Shown here: positions 23,053-35,900 of the stretch, one piece after another | How positions within the stretch are numbered: position 1 is the first letter of the stretch | Layout: each line of letters opens with the position of its first letter | Source of the DNA: Silene latifolia | Taxonomy: Eukaryota > Streptophyta > Magnoliopsida > Caryophyllales > Caryophyllaceae | Length of the DNA: 64,000 bases | Assembly (NCBI RefSeq): GCF_048544455.1 | Contig: NC_133532.1 | Coordinates: 18,478,948 to 18,542,947 of the forward strand | Direction: 5' to 3' | Program-made: the position numbers and the translations under genes | Notes under the pieces: generated by a model | Databases searched by the model: none | What the model saw: only the letters and a program-made list of their open reading frames with translations | What the model was told of the DNA's origin: nothing

Positions 23053-23345
23053 CTAAAGAAATGTCACTTCTATCTCGCCTTTTAATATTGCTGCAACCTG
23101 ACAATCACTTTCAATAATAATCTTATGCTCTCCATATCTTTGCGCCTCCTTCATTCCATGTAATATTGCTCCAACCTCCGCAACCGTTGGTTCCCATTCC
23201 TCAAGCACCTGAATCGAGCACATCCATTTCACCACGCTATCATCACCACGGTATATCGACCCCCTGCATCAAACCCGCATCAACATTTATCTTAACTGAC
23301 CCAACAATCGGCCTTCTCCATCCCACCCTCTCAACCTCCCCTCAC
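23053..23345 (-). pseudogene. RNase H-like (RVT_3) fragment
   Basis: Minus-strand remnant of a plant RNase H-like domain as found in LINEs and domesticated RNase H proteins. It reads RVGWRRPIVGSVKINVDA (about 23345-23290), a frame break near 23280, then WEPTVAEVGAILHGMKEAQR and KIIIESDCQVAAIL. The VDA, AE and ESD blocks hold the expected acidic residues. No start, partner domains or tail are seen, so it is an isolated fragment. Confidence 0.7.
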
Positions 23346-23998
23346 CCTTCTGTGCCACCCTCACCACGCATATGCCAAGTCGTCATCATTAGAGCCCCAC
23401 CACCGAGGCTCATCGGCTTCTCCCTCGCTCTCTTAACAATCAAATTAGTTCACCACTCACCGTAATCAAAAACTGCCATATATCAAACTGTAATATTTGT
23501 TACACTCTAAACTATAATCTTTTGACTAAATTAAAATAAAAGTGGTATCACACTATAAATTACAAATTTTTAAGTATGTCATTAGTGCAATTCTTAGAGA
23601 ATGATTTGATGCATACTTATTCTGTAAAAAACAAAAGTATAAACTGCTATTATTAGCTACGTGACCAAAAAAAATATTCATAAAAATAAATTGTGAGTAT
23701 TTATAATATGAAATCATTAGCTTTGAATTAAAAAATATATTTTCACTAATATACATATTTCATAACCCTACTCAATTGTCTTGATTAGTTTTGCAATTAA
23801 ATTTTCTTTTCCTCAAATCAAATACAATGATGTAAAAATAAAGAGTTATGAATTGTCAATTTAAAATTTGTAAGTGGTATGCTTAAAAAATTAAAACGCT
23901 ATATAAAATCGTAGATGCATTATGCGGGATCTAAGCTAGTATTTGGATTAAATGAATGAGAAATAGGTGATAACAAAACAAATAAATAATACACAAAT
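23346..23998. other. AT-rich intergenic DNA
   Basis: No coding signal, inverted termini or repeat structure seen. Confidence 0.4.
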
Positions 23999-24182
23999 TC
24001 TCATTAAAGACGGACACTATCCGTCACAAACTGAAAACGGATAGTATTCTTCTCACAATAAGCAAGTGGCAAATCAAGTGGGAATTAAATGAAGTATCCC
24101 ACTTGCCCTCCCACTTGTGATATTGTGAGAGAGGCACTATCCATCTTCAACTTGTGACGAATAGTGCCCGTCTTTAATGAGA
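23999..24182. mobile_element. MITE with ~29-bp terminal inverted repeats
   Basis: 184 bp. The left end TCTCATTAAAGACGGACACT is mirrored by the right end AGTGCCCGTCTTTAATGAGA, and the match continues inward to GTCAC/GTGAC. Interior copies of GACGGATAG-like words are also inverted. Non-coding and non-autonomous; superfamily not assigned. Confidence 0.75.
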
Positions 24183-24676
24183 CAAGTTGTAAATAATATA
24201 GGTTTTCATCGTGTCAACCCATAAAATTATAATTTGTCTTAAGTTAAAGGAAGTGGTACATAGAATGTGACACGAAAATGAACTGCACATAAAAATAAGA
24301 ACGGTTGAATTTGTGAAACATAGTTGGTATTTTTTAAGACGGTCATATAGTATATTTTAAGTATAAAACGGATCAACTACTACTTCATATAAATAGTCAA
24401 ACACAAATAGATAGGATAAACGTTAATCATTCTAGGCAATCTATTTTTTTTATCAGATTTAACTATTTGACCCGTTTTATCGTTTACTCGTCTTTAGTAA
24501 ACAAGAAAAATAAAGGCTATAAAGCGGAGAAAACAAAAAGTGTAGTCGGCAAATGTGAAAGGTAGCCCGTAGTTTGCAAGAAGGGCCGTAGGCGCGTAAT
24601 ATGTGGCTTCAGTGGAGACAAGCCTCGTGTTTCTTTCTCTAAGGGCTTTGAAGATGGTAAAGAACGAAATAATAAG
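24183..24676. other. AT-rich spacer between two related MITEs
   Basis: No gene or convincing repeat. A short minus-strand open frame (24494-24682) has no recognisable features. Confidence 0.4.
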
Positions 24677-24679
24677 ACA

Positions 24680-24874
24680 CAAATTCTTGTTTGTGACGGC
24701 ACATATCCGTCACTCTTGAGTGACGGATACCATTTTACCTCACAAAGTACCCACTTTTTCTCTCTCTGCAACACTATTTATGTGGTCCCCTTTCTCTACT
24801 AACCCATTTTGTTACCATTTTATCTCACAAAATATCCGCCACAAATGGTAACCCGTCACAAGGGAGACCAATTG
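24680..24874. mobile_element. Second MITE of the same group
   Basis: 195 bp. The left CAAATTCTTGTTTGTGACGG pairs with the right CCGTCACAAGGGAGACCAAT in inverted orientation. It shares TTGTGACGG ends, GTGACGGATA words and a CCCACTT segment with the 23999-24182 MITE, about 500 bp away. Confidence 0.62.
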
Positions 24875-25271
24875 ATAATAAGATGTGACACGTAAATTGG
24901 ATACCTATGTTTGCCGCCTCCTTGTGCCAAACAGCATGTACCAACTGACTACCTCCCACGCTTAGGGCATTAGTGCATTACCCATATCTCTATTTTTCGG
25001 TATTGTTTATATCGCAACTTTTCGACTAAATGCAAATCCAGAATTCCAGATGCATTACCCTCTTCCACATGTACTTCCCGGCTCCCGCATCACTACACTT
25101 TTCCAAGTAAAGAATATGCTATGAATATACACAGTGTATAAGGTTTGTACACTAACTAATAATAATGCCATACGTGTTAAGACAAATAAAGATTTCATCT
25201 TTTGTTTGGGAAAACTATAAGCGAAAATTTTACTGGAAAATTTGGCTTATGAGGAAAAATAAAATAAATTT
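24875..25271. other. Intergenic DNA
   Basis: No coding signal seen. Confidence 0.4.
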
Positions 25272-25537
25272 TGTTATGAAATATTAATATTAAAATATAG
25301 TTTGTTAATTAATAGAAGTTAGTTAACTAAACATTAGTTAAGACTTGAGTTAGTTAAACCCAAGTTAGAAAGTTGGTTAAAAGTTTGTTATTCCATGTGT
25401 ATTCTGTTGTTTACACAATTATAATCAATATACTTCTTCTTCTTCATCTCTCTATTCTCTCTCTTATCAAACTCTTTCATAATATACATACTAATTCTAG
25501 ATCATACAACAATCATGGAGATTTCTGGATTTGAACA
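25272..25537 (+). repeat. Ty1/copia 5' LTR
   Basis: About 266 bp from TGTTATGAAATATT to TTTGAACA, followed immediately by TGGTATCATCGTT, a degenerate iMet-type PBS. It contains GTTAGTTAACTAAA-type repeats and a TATAATCAATATAC stretch before a CTTCTTCTTC leader. The exact 5' edge is a best guess, because the matching 3' LTR is not in view. Confidence 0.6.
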
Positions 25538-25783
25538 TGGTATCATCGTTCAGTATTGAGATTCTGGCTTCCTTCTGATCTATTTCTTGCCTGATTTCAA
25601 TCAAGAAATAGGTATTACAATCTCGCTTCCGCGTTCTATTCAATTGTTGATCTTTTCTGTGCTTTGTGTGATTCTTTTATCATTAAGTGCTTAAAGTTTC
25701 TGGGTAAATTGGTCTTTCATCATGCGTGATCTACTAGTAATTCTGATTCTGCAAATTATGATTACTATGATGACCCATTATTT

Positions 25784-26283
25784 ATGTCAACTGCTGACCA
25801 ACCGACTACGTCCTTATCTACCTTATCATTTGATGGACATGATTTCATGGGGTGGGAAAGGGAGGTCCTTATGTCATTAGCGGCTAAGAACAAAGTTGGG
25901 TTAGTTGATGGGAATTGTCCAAAACCACCTACTTTTGATAAAAGATTTAATCAATGGTTGAGATGTGATTACATGGTTTTATGTTGGATTTCAAATTCTT
26001 TGGAGAAATCTTTGAAGGAAAATCTGAAATATGTAAGGTCCTCTAAAGAACTTTGGGGTGAGTTGTAAGAAAAGTTTGGTCAAGCTAATGCATTAGAGAT
26101 TTATCAATTGACCAAAGAACTGGGGGATGTAGTTCAGGATAATCTCTCATTAATCGAGTATTATGGCAAATTGAAAAATCTTTGGGAGACTTTGGATTGT
26201 TTGGATCCTCTACCAGTTTGTAGTTGTGGTAAAATTGATCTTTGTTCTTGTACCCTGATGAAAAGGATAGTTGAAAGGGAAAG
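25784..26283 (+). pseudogene. gag: Ty1/copia gag fragment
   Basis: Plant copia gag N-terminus: STLSFDGHDFMGWEREVLMS, then GNCPKPPTFDKRFNQWLRCD, and after a TAA at 26066-26068 the same frame continues with EKFGQANALEIYQLTKELGD and YYGKLKNLWETLD ... CSCGKIDLCSCTLMKRI. It starts at ATG 25784, about 250 bp after the PBS. It ends abruptly at 26283, where a reversed LTR fragment begins. Confidence 0.82.
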
Positions 26284-26838
26284 TGTAACACCCCCATACT
26301 ACAAGTGCCTTACCAGGACCACTTAAGGCATGAGAATGTTAACATCTCGGTTACCCAAGACAATAAATATCAAATAGACCATAAAGAAACATACTTAAAT
26401 AAATAAGTTTAAAGCGATACAAGATCAAATCCCAAACTGATAAAAGAAAATACAATTGTTCTCAAAAATACTAATCCAAATGAAATAAACTAGTTCATGA
26501 CACAACGGAAGACTCTAGTGACTCATGTGATAACTCCATCCCAGCTATCCCTCGCGTAAGCCATCTCATACCTCCTCAATAATTGCTCATCATCCCCGAA
26601 TGGATCACCACAGTTTTTAAAACAATTAAACGGGGCCAGTACTGATTACACAAAACAACACAGCTGCAATAAAAGTAATACGATAATCCAATCTAGCCAA
26701 ACCAATCTCCATCATATCACCACACACCTGACTACACTGCCATAATACCCATCGCAACAAGTATTCCAAATCGCCAGTGGGGGACCGCAGCCGTTCCCAC
26801 CTAAGCCCCGCTCATCTCATCTGAGCGATAAACCCAAG
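26284..26838 (-). repeat. Reversed LTR fragment of the Tekay-like / ORF1-element family
   Basis: Begins TGTAACACCCCCATAC, the reverse complement of the LTR end GTATGGGGGTGTTACA. Further matches in reverse are CATCCCCGAATGGATCACCA and the GGGGACCGCAGCCGTTCCCA segment. About 555 bp remain; the other end of the LTR is missing at about 26838. It interrupts the copia gag. Confidence 0.82.
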
Positions 26839-28033
26839 TTCCAATATTAGTATAATTAGCTTGGATTAAAATTTGATTTTAGAATTATTTTGTGCAATTT
26901 TAAAAAGTTAAAATTGCGAATATAAATAAAATCGGTTTATATTAACGATATAAGTTTAAATATGGCGATTTGGCACATAATTGGCTTGTTAGACACATAT
27001 TATATTGCTAAATTTTTCATTGATGAATGTCGTATTTTTTTTTTATATAATTTTGAATTATGTAATTTTATCTTAGTATGACCTTAGTTTAATCGATATT
27101 ACCCGTAATGTAAGGGAATATTGATTAAGTTGTAATTTATTGTGATCTCATATCACTTTTATTTTATTTCATTTAGATTTCCTATTAAAAATGTATAATA
27201 GGAAGTACAATGTACATTTAATTTTTAAAATTATTTGTAATACCGGGGTTTCCTAAAGACGGTGCCATTCGGAAAGGAGTTCCGATCAAGACGGTGTTTA
27301 TCCTCAGGAGGCGTGTCAAATGAAGATTCAAGGGACCAAAGGAGTTGGTTTCCGAATGTGTAATAGAATATAAGATTTTCTATTTTAGGAAAGGCCATAC
27401 TAGGAAATATGTTTTCTTTATTTGCTTGCTTTATATGTTTGCATGCATTGCCAAATCGCCATAACTACACATGCATATTTTATCGTCAAATCGACTACTG
27501 TCAATTATAATTATCGAGTATTCATCGACTAAGTTCATTTAAAGATGATAGATAATAAATTGACAAGACCTCTCACATATTTAAAATTGAGATTAGCTTT
27601 ACCAAATAGTAGGACTCATGAATCCCTTTGACATTTGGAGTAGATTCGGTTCCTCGTGGTACTTTCATTTTTCATTGGATAAGTGGGGTAATAAAATGTT
27701 ATTAAACGCGAAATTTGGTTGGACTCAACGGGATATAAAGACCAGTCTTATGTTCCGGGGCTAGAGATAGAATTTATGAAATACATCGACCGAGAATTCT
27801 ATGGTAGAATCAATTAAAGAATTAATTCACCAAATTTATGCAAGTGTGGGTTGTATCGGTTTCCCGTGCCCATGTTTGTGTAAAGATGGATCTCGGAATC
27901 ATTTATATAATTTAGGTGCGAGGTCATTATATAAATGCATACTTTTAAAATCTTGTTAAAATGTTTGCAAGTGAAACGATAAATGTTAATTATTTCCTTC
28001 ATCTCCGTTTTGTAGTTATCTTGTTTTACCGCA
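26839..28033 (+). other. AT-rich leader-like DNA before the second copia frame
   Basis: No gene. The high AT content and the position directly upstream of a copia polyprotein suggest LTR or leader of that element, but I could not fix LTR borders. Confidence 0.4.
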
Positions 28034-29697
28034 ATGAATTCATCTATTTCTCCTTCACCTATTACCATTGAAACTTGGCTTAAATTATTCGATGAAAATT
28101 GCTCCATTAACGATCACAATTCGACTAGAGAATTACGAGTTAGCATTGGTAAATATGGGAATCTTTGCTTTCTCACAACTTCTTTTCATCCCACTCCAAT
28201 AATCTTTCCTACAATTGATGAATCTCATGAAGATTATGTCATTACTTCCGTGGCTTCCTTGTTTGATGAAACGAGGGATAATGGAGAATTTAGTGGGAGT
28301 TTAAAGAAAAGTGACCTCAAAACTAAAGAGAGTAATGAGAAGAAAGCAAGGAAGAGCAAAGAACCCAAATTCACGATTGTAAAGGGAGTGGCTAGTGGGA
28401 CTACCACAACCAAACACAAGAAGGATGCCCAACCATTTGAAATGTGTCATTATTGTAATGACCTAGGCCATTGGAAGCGCAATTGCCCCAAGTATTTGGG
28501 AGATATTGCTGCTGGACTCGTCACTCCAGTAGGTAATAATTCTTCCGAAATCTTTGTTATCGATATAAATCTTACTTCCACTTCAACATGGGGATTGGAT
28601 ACCGGATGTGGTTCTCACCTTTGTAATCATTTATAGGGGCTAAAGAACGTGGAAAAGATAAAAAAGGGTGACGTGGATCTCCGACTTGGAAATGGAGCTA
28701 GGGTAGCTGCCACTTCAAAGGGGACTTATGTACTTGTTTTAGCTAATGGAATTGAGTTGTACTTACATAATTGTTATTTTGTAGCTTATTTATCTAAGAA
28801 CATCATTTCCGTTGCCATGTTAGACATGGAAGGTTTTTCTTTTGCTATTAAGAACAATGGTTGTGTAATTTTAAGAAATGGCTTGACCATAGGTCAAGCC
28901 ACTTCTATTAATGGTATTTATGTTCTTGACACTTCTAGCTCAAGCAAAGATATCTATAACATGAAATAAAAAAGACTCAAAACAAGTGATGCAAATGATT
29001 CATACATTTGGCATTGTCGATTAGGTCACATAAATGAAAAGCGCATTAAAAGACTAGTGTCGATTGGTGTAATTAAATCATTTGATTTTCGATCATTTGG
29101 TACATGCGAATCATGTCTTCCAGTCAAAATGACTCGTAACCCCTTTAGTAATAAAGGCTCACGAGCAAGTGATTTATTGTGTCTAATACATACCAATGTG
29201 TGTGGACCAATGACTATCACCGCTAGAGGAAATTATGACTACTTCGTCACTTTTACCGATGACTTAAGTAGATATGGGTATGTCTACTTAATCAAGTTTA
29301 AAAGTGAAGTTTTCGTTAAATTCAAGAAATTTCAAAACGAAGTAGAGAACCAATTGAACAAAAAGATTAAAGCACTTCGATCCGATCGTGGTGGTGAATA
29401 TCTTAGTAATGAATTTTATTCACAGTTGAAGAGATATGGCATTGTGTCACAACTCACTCCACTTGGTACGCCATAGCTAAATGGTGTTGCCGAGAGGAGA
29501 AATCGAACCTTACTTGATATGGTTCGATCTATGATGAGTCATTCTGATTTACCTGATTCCTTTTGGGGATTTGCTCTCCAAACGGCCATTCACTCACTCA
29601 ATCGTAGCCCAACTAAAGCAAGTGAGAAGACTCCATATGAGATGTGGAAAGGGAAGGTCCCTAATTTGTCTTACCTTAAGATTTGGGGTTGTGATGC
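28034..29697 (+). pseudogene. pol: Ty1/copia polyprotein (zinc knuckle, protease, integrase), truncated
   Basis: One frame with three stops (28634-28636, 28967-28969, 29474-29476). Seen in order: CX2CX4HX4C knuckle CHYCNDLGHWKRNC (about 28445), protease WGLDTGCGSHLC (about 28590), GAG-pre-integrase IWHCRLGHINEKRIKRL ... CESC (about 29005-29115), and integrase core IHTNVCGPM (about 29185), FTDDLSRYGY, LRSDRGGEYLS (about 29375) and GVAERRNRTLLDMVRSM. The first integrase catalytic Asp (normally HTDVCGP) is Asn here. The frame runs to KIWGCDA and is cut at 29698 by the R element LTR, before RT. It differs in style from the gag at 25784 and may be a separate insertion. Confidence 0.9.
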
Positions 29698-32044
29698 TGT
29701 GGACGCGAGCCCACGGGGGCGCTTGAGAACAAGCGTTTGCATTTGTGGAGTCGCCACCAATTTATTGTGGAAAATTGGAAACCGTTCGAATACCTCATAT
29801 CATGTCAAGACACAAAGTAGTGACACGAACACCAAGAACTCGTTACCCTTAGCATTCTATGTCTAGAATGACTCTCGTAGATGCCAATGAACACGGATGT
29901 TCACAGAGATCTGGAGTAAGGGGTGAGGGTACGTATTAGGAAGCTCTTTTGATCGAACACCTAATCCTGCCCGCCTCGATAGCGGCCTCTATTAATGATT
30001 AGGGAAATTGTCTATACTCGATATATTGTCGATTATATGCATGCAATGCAACATCCAACGTTTTAATCCTAGCATGTGAAGAATTAGACTAAGTCGGTGA
30101 ATAAGTAATTTAATCATACAAGTGGGTCGAAGTAGAGATTTAAATCGATTACATGTGAAAGCATACAAGTGATACAATAAAAGAAATGAAAATCACAATA
30201 AAGAAAATTAGAATAATTACATTGGATTAATTGATTTATGTCGAAAATACATTTAAAACGGATAATTTGAGAAAGAATAAATAAATAAATTAACGAACGG
30301 GAATTAGGGCGATAATACGAATAATAGCTAATTAAATACGCAAACTAATAAACTAGGTCAAGGCAAAACGGGAGTTTAGAGACAGAAATCAACCATGAAC
30401 AGGCGCAGCAGAGCTGCGTCCCTTGGAAGAGGCGCAGTAGTTGCTGCGTCCGTTCCCTGGCTCAGTTCTGGTTGTGAAGCCGGAATTGCAAATTGTTAAT
30501 ATTCGTGGGTGAATTTAATGATCGATTAATGTTATTTGACTCAGATGGAAGTGGTTTAATAGGTTATTTACATGTGATTGGGTCATAAAAACGATAAAAC
30601 ATGAATGAAACTGATTAGAACGAATTAAATACAAGATGAACGAATTAGTTACGAGATAAACAAACTAATTAGGTTAAACAGATTATTAATGACGAATTAA
30701 TGATGTTGATAATGAATTACAGATGCAAATATATCAACAATGAATTCCAGAGACTCAATATTGATGAATCAAACCTCTAAGAAACCGACTTGATTTTAAT
30801 GACGAAAACCCGCAAATATGAATTATAAGGGATTTAAGTCGGGATGTTAATGATGATAAGTTATTAATGATTTATTTACATGTTAGAATTATCATATTAG
30901 AATCATTGTGTTAAAAGAAATAATGCACAATTAATAACAAAGTGAAAACAATCGAACTATCAAAAGACGAAGGAAGAGAAAGGAAGCAGGAACTGCTGCA
31001 GCCTCACGAAGAGGCGCAGCAGGTACCGCGTCCTTTCTCGACGGTTGTCTTCTGATAATCCGTAAAAAGGGTTTAAAACAAGGTTTTACAAATCGGTTTT
31101 AAGCATACTTTCGACATGAATCTTACAATTGTGATTACAATAAATAAAGAACAATAATAAAAGAAGGATTTACACCCTCAGACTTACATGTTTGACGAAA
31201 CGAGATGAACTAAGTTAACGTTTAGTGATGCTCGACTCGAATGTACGACGAAAGTGCCATCTTAGAGAAATTAAACAGATTGATTAAAGTTGATTATTGT
31301 GGAGTTGGTCAAATTGGCCGGTCATGCAAAACGAGGCTGGTACTCAGAAAGATCCGAGCTTACGTGGTCGAATGTTCAAGCACGTAGGCGCCAAAAAGTA
31401 AGAACGTGGTCTAGAATGCAAAGGGAGAAGAGAAGTGCGGACACTCGCGTGAGAAATATGTGAGATCGAAGGTCTCTATTTATACTAATCACGCGGAGGA
31501 AGTAGGGTTTTTCGGAGAAACTTTGAAAGTGAATCTCGAAAAGATATGAAAAGATACGAAAAATACGCAAAAAGGGACTTGGGAAGAGGCGCAGCAGGCA
31601 CTGCGTCTCTTGGAAGAGGCGCAGCACTTGCTGCGTCCTTTCCCAAGTGGTTTCCTTCTGCGGAAGAAAGATTTCCGCGTTTTGGTTATGGAATAACGGA
31701 TTAATCTTATTTTCCTTAATATTTTGTGTGAATATTACGGGAAATTCTTTACCAAATATTAAAAGATTGCAAAATATGGAATAGAAATATCCGGAACATT
31801 CCAGAACATCTTGACTCGGTTTTAGAAAATGAAGACGGTTTTTTGACCCAGACTCCAAATGTACTCTAATTACTGCCAAAACAATCGTATCGGCACGTAG
31901 ATGACAATTAAGAGGTAGACACAGGTGTTTGAGCGATCACTTGACGATAAACTTACGAACTGTCATAAATCGTTCCGCGTACCAAACATGCGGCCCAATC
32001 ATCACCGGGTGGTTTACGGGAGGTGCAGAAATGAGGTATCTACA
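29698..32044 (-). repeat. 3' LTR of the R element
   Basis: 2347 bp, TGTGGACGCG ... TATCTACA on the plus strand. On the minus strand the TATA box GTATAAATAG (31476-31485) would start transcription near 31450. A GC-rich palindrome pair lies about 100 bp upstream of it (31583-31640), and further copies lie at 30403-30460 and about 30998-31040. The PPT lies at 32045-32060. Confidence 0.72.
31476..31640 (-). promoter_or_regulatory. R element LTR promoter: TATA box with upstream GC-rich palindromes
   Basis: Two units of GAGGCGCAGCA-N-TGCGTC type (31583-31606 and 31614-31638), each an imperfect palindrome, lie upstream of GTATAAATAG on the minus strand. The role is inferred from position only. Confidence 0.6.
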
Positions 32045-32060
32045 GAGCCCCCACTTTGAC
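32045..32060 (-). other. Polypurine tract of the R element
   Basis: On the minus strand AAAGTGGGGGCTC directly abuts the LTR start TGTAGATACC. Confidence 0.7.
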
Positions 32061-32405
32061 TGAGGCTTGGACAAGGCGAAAGTCAAAGTATAGCCATCAG
32101 GTCAATCGAAGATTACAACCTGACGACTATGGCGACGCGAGGCGGCTCAAGGGGTCTGAACCAAGGACCTGTCGTCGGGAACATTTTAGAGTCTGTCGAC
32201 TATCGGGGAGGGTCGTTTAAAGTTCATTAGACTACGTAAGGAAGCTCGCCAGCCATAAGAAGAGACCATACCTGAAATTCCTTGAAACTCCAGGGGAAAC
32301 AAAACGCGATATTGGGAGAAGACAGCAGGACATAGTCTGGAACTGGTGGGAGAAATCTGCTTGTGGTCGGCTTCAAACTAACTTCAGAAGAGCTTGGGGT
32401 CGATG

Positions 32406-32533
32406 TTGATCTCCATGTCTCAAGAGGGAATGTCTATCCATGAACTCTCGCTGGGGGAACATAATCGGGAATTGATCTCCATGTCTCGAGAGGGAATGTC
32501 TATCCGTGTACTCTCGCTGGGGGAACATAATAA
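32406..32533. repeat. 66-bp tandem duplication
   Basis: Two copies of a unit beginning TTGATCTCCATGTCT and ending GCTGGGGGAACATAAT start at 32406 and 32472. They differ at a few bases (for example CAAGAG versus CGAGAG). Confidence 0.85.
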
Positions 32534-32764
32534 AGGCGTGTCGAAACACCTGTCAAAGAAGAACCGCTCGTTGTAACAAGCTAGGTCTTGGCAAAACATG
32601 GCAATAGTTTGCTGTTGGCTTAGAAATATGGATCCGGGCAAAGAATATACGTCGAACGGACCAAATATGTGATATGGCATCGAGGAAGAAGCGCACCAAA
32701 GATGGGCCCACAAAATAACGAACTTATAACGAATCTTCAAAAATTCTTATGGAGGGAAATTGAG

Positions 32765-32959
32765 GAAGAGGCGCAGCAAGAGCTGTGTCCCTTGGAAGAG
32801 GCGCAGCACCTCCTGCGTCTTTTCCTGGATGTGTCAATCCTTCGTAAAAATCCGATGAAACAGAGGGGTTTGTTTTATTATTCGAAACACAAACTCTTAA
32901 TTTATCTCTCAAATTCTAACCATTTCCGTCAAAATTTGATCCAAAAGCTTGCATTTGCC
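32765..32959 (+). promoter_or_regulatory. Putative promoter of the antisense PMD gene with GC-rich palindromes
   Basis: Two GAGGCGCAGCA...TG(C/T)GTC units (32768-32791 and 32798-32820) lie about 140 bp upstream of the gene's ATG, followed by an AT-rich pyrimidine leader. No clear TATA box was found. Confidence 0.45.
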
Positions 32960-35900
32960 ATGACTAATCGAGGTATGTGTATCAATCTTGCATTTATCTT
33001 CCGTATTTGATCAAATGGGACCGACAAAATTAGGGTTTTCTTCCCTAATTAGTCGAAAATTTGGGGCTTTTCCCCCAAAAGATTTTGTCTTGAAAAATTG
33101 ACTTTGTAAATGGCTAATTGGTAGTATAAGGATCATAAACATGTATTTGTTTCGAATTTTCATTGAGTTTTGAGCATTTGAGTGAAATTGTGACGGTTTC
33201 ACAGCTAAACCGTAAATCGCTTCGAAAATAGCCTTAGGATTTCCCATTTGTGACGAAACTTGGTATTTGGAATCCTTGCATGATGGGTAAACTTCCTACC
33301 ATCTCGGCATTTTGATCTGTGACGGCTTTTTCAAGACACTTCCTAGGGCATAATCGTCGTTATAAAGAAATGCTGTCGAAATTCCGACTCGAACCCATGA
33401 CTAGGCTTCAACTTAGGCTTGACTTGACCCAAATTACCACATGAGCGGGCGGGTTTATGGGAAAATTGCCAAGGATGGCGAGAAAAGAGCGATGTCGGAG
33501 CTCCGAAAACTCGAAAATCCCCTAATTAAGGCTTGTCGTCACTTGACGCGGCCTAAATTCACTTTAATTTTGCAGGCGACGAGGCTTCTACATCCGAGAG
33601 AGGTCCCATGGACGTGGACACTGCTGTTGACCCTTCTCAGATGCTTGAGGAGGCGTTAGAGGAGGCTTTCACCGCTGCGGTGACGGCTGTTGAGGACGAG
33701 GTCCTCGAGGAGGAGGTTCCTGAGGAGGAGGAGGCCTCGAGACGGGCCAACGTTGGACGGGGTGGTCTTCAGCTGAAGGGAGCACCTGCGTGGGCTGAGA
33801 CCTGGGACAGTAGGCACCTACTTTGGGCTGCGGAGGGTCACCTGTCCTACAGGACGGTGAAGAGCTTGGTAAATCGAATTCATCGCTCTTAATTCATCTT
33901 CTTTCATTTCTGTTTGTCATTCCTTTTCTTCTTCATCTAAGCTAAATATAGCTTTTGTTTCAAATCAACATAGAAGGCTGGGAATATCAGATCGTTCTCG
34001 GGCTATACGACGGCGATGGGGTGCTACGAGAGGCTGTCGGCTGAGGAGCGAGCCATGATCGAGCGGGGAGCGTTCGATGCTTTGGTGCAGGCTTGGAGGA
34101 ATATCGCGAGGAGGAAGCTTCGGGCTAACCTCAGTCTCGTCTGAGCTTTCTTGGACCAGTTTTGGGACACGACCTCCACGTTTTACATGCCTTTTGGCGA
34201 GGTGTGGGTCACGTTAGAGGACTACGGCATGATTTCTGGTCTGCCGTGTGGGACTGAGGTGGTGGAGTGGCTGGAGACAGCCATGAGGGTTGACTCGGCC
34301 GAGGCTAGGAGGTTGATCGGCTGGAACTTGGCGGCGAAGGCTACTGCGGTACCTGGTTTGGTGCCTAGTTTTTACGTTCGGGACTACTTTGCGGGGAAGA
34401 CCCCGACGTTAGTGGTGATCGAGGAGAGGGAGACGACTCCTCTTCCCTGCACTGCAAAGCAGAGGGTCTGTTTGGGGCTCTGGTGGTTTCTGTCTTCGAT
34501 CTACCTCGGAGACAAGGGAGAGAGGCTTTCGACGAAGCTCCTTCCCTTTCTTCGGCTTTGAGCTCCTAGGCCATTGGGGGAGTCGGGTCTTTGCTGGTTT
34601 TGCGGTCCTCATCCACTTTATGAGTGCCATGGTTCGTCCGGAGTTGATGGAGAAGGGGACTTCTCCTGTTGGTGTCGGCCCTGGACATCTGTTGGAGGTA
34701 TGAACCTTCATTTCATTTCATGAAAGATCATTTCCTTTTTTGTCAAATCATGAAAATCGTTATTGATTATCTTGCTTTACAGGCGTGGGTGTACTCCTAC
34801 TTTCCGGGCCTCGCGCCCAAGAGGACGGAGCCGGTGGAGAAGGCATATCCCGTTGTGCGGGATTGGGTGATGTGTCATACGAGGAGCCGGCGTTCCTTCC
34901 ACGACGTCTGTCGGTGGGAGGTGAACGCTCTTCAGTTGGATGGCGTGAGTACTTCACCTTCGTTCATTTTTATTACTTTTTCAGAACTAATCATAAGAAT
35001 GACTCCCTGTTTGCGTTTCCCAGTGGTTGCCCAGGCCTTGGGTGGAGTACGCTGGCGCTCCTCCCTTTGTGGCTGAAGTCCTTCGACTTAGGAGCTCGAG
35101 CCGGTTGCTGCTGAGGACGTCGATTGGTCATATGTGGTACTTGGGTGAGCGCTTGGCTCGTCAGTGCTCTGGGGATGTCTTGACGGTTCCCATCGATCCT
35201 CCTCGGACGATGTTTAGGGAGCCTTTTGAGGCTGAGAGGGAGGCTGACCTGACTGGCGTCGGTGGTGATGCCCTCCTTCTTCCTGGTGAGGACTACTCGG
35301 CGTTCCTCTACGGGAGGTTGGCGTACTGGCCGGTTATGGTAAGTGCTTTATCCTCTTTTATTTTTGATTATTTTAAGAACACGATGAATGATCATCGGTT
35401 AATGGAAATCACTTCACTTTGCAGGAGGTCGAGGCGGCGGGCATCGAGCCCCCAGAGTAACCCGAGACCCTTGAGTACACTGACGTGACGGGGATGACGA
35501 CAATCTCCGAGCTACGTGACTTTTACGTGGCGGTGAGAGATGTTGGCTTGGACGAGTGGCAGCATCTGATTCGGAGGGTGAGTCTCCTAACTTGTATAAT
35601 TTTGTGTAAGAACACATTTGCTCGAGTTTGTCCAATCGTTAAGAATTTTTTCTTTTGAAATGTAGGTCGCGCCATCCCGGTTCGTGGCTTTATGGAGGGT
35701 AGACAACCGGCTGCGGGCTACTGCCATTGAGGCACTTGCTGGCGGCCTAGGACGTCAGGTATGAACCTTCCGTTTACTTCATTTTTGAATTTTTCTAATC
35801 TTCCTTATGTTTGAAATGATTGACATGAGCCAATTCTTGTTGTTTGCAGAGGGAGCGTGAGCTGGAGTGAGAGCTTGCCCAGTCCCGGGAGGAGACAGCT

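Noticed and set aside
25784..29697. A single copia element spanning both gag and pol frames
   Set aside because: The frames differ in style, no linking sequence is visible between 26839 and 28033, and a second zinc knuckle follows; two insertions are as likely.
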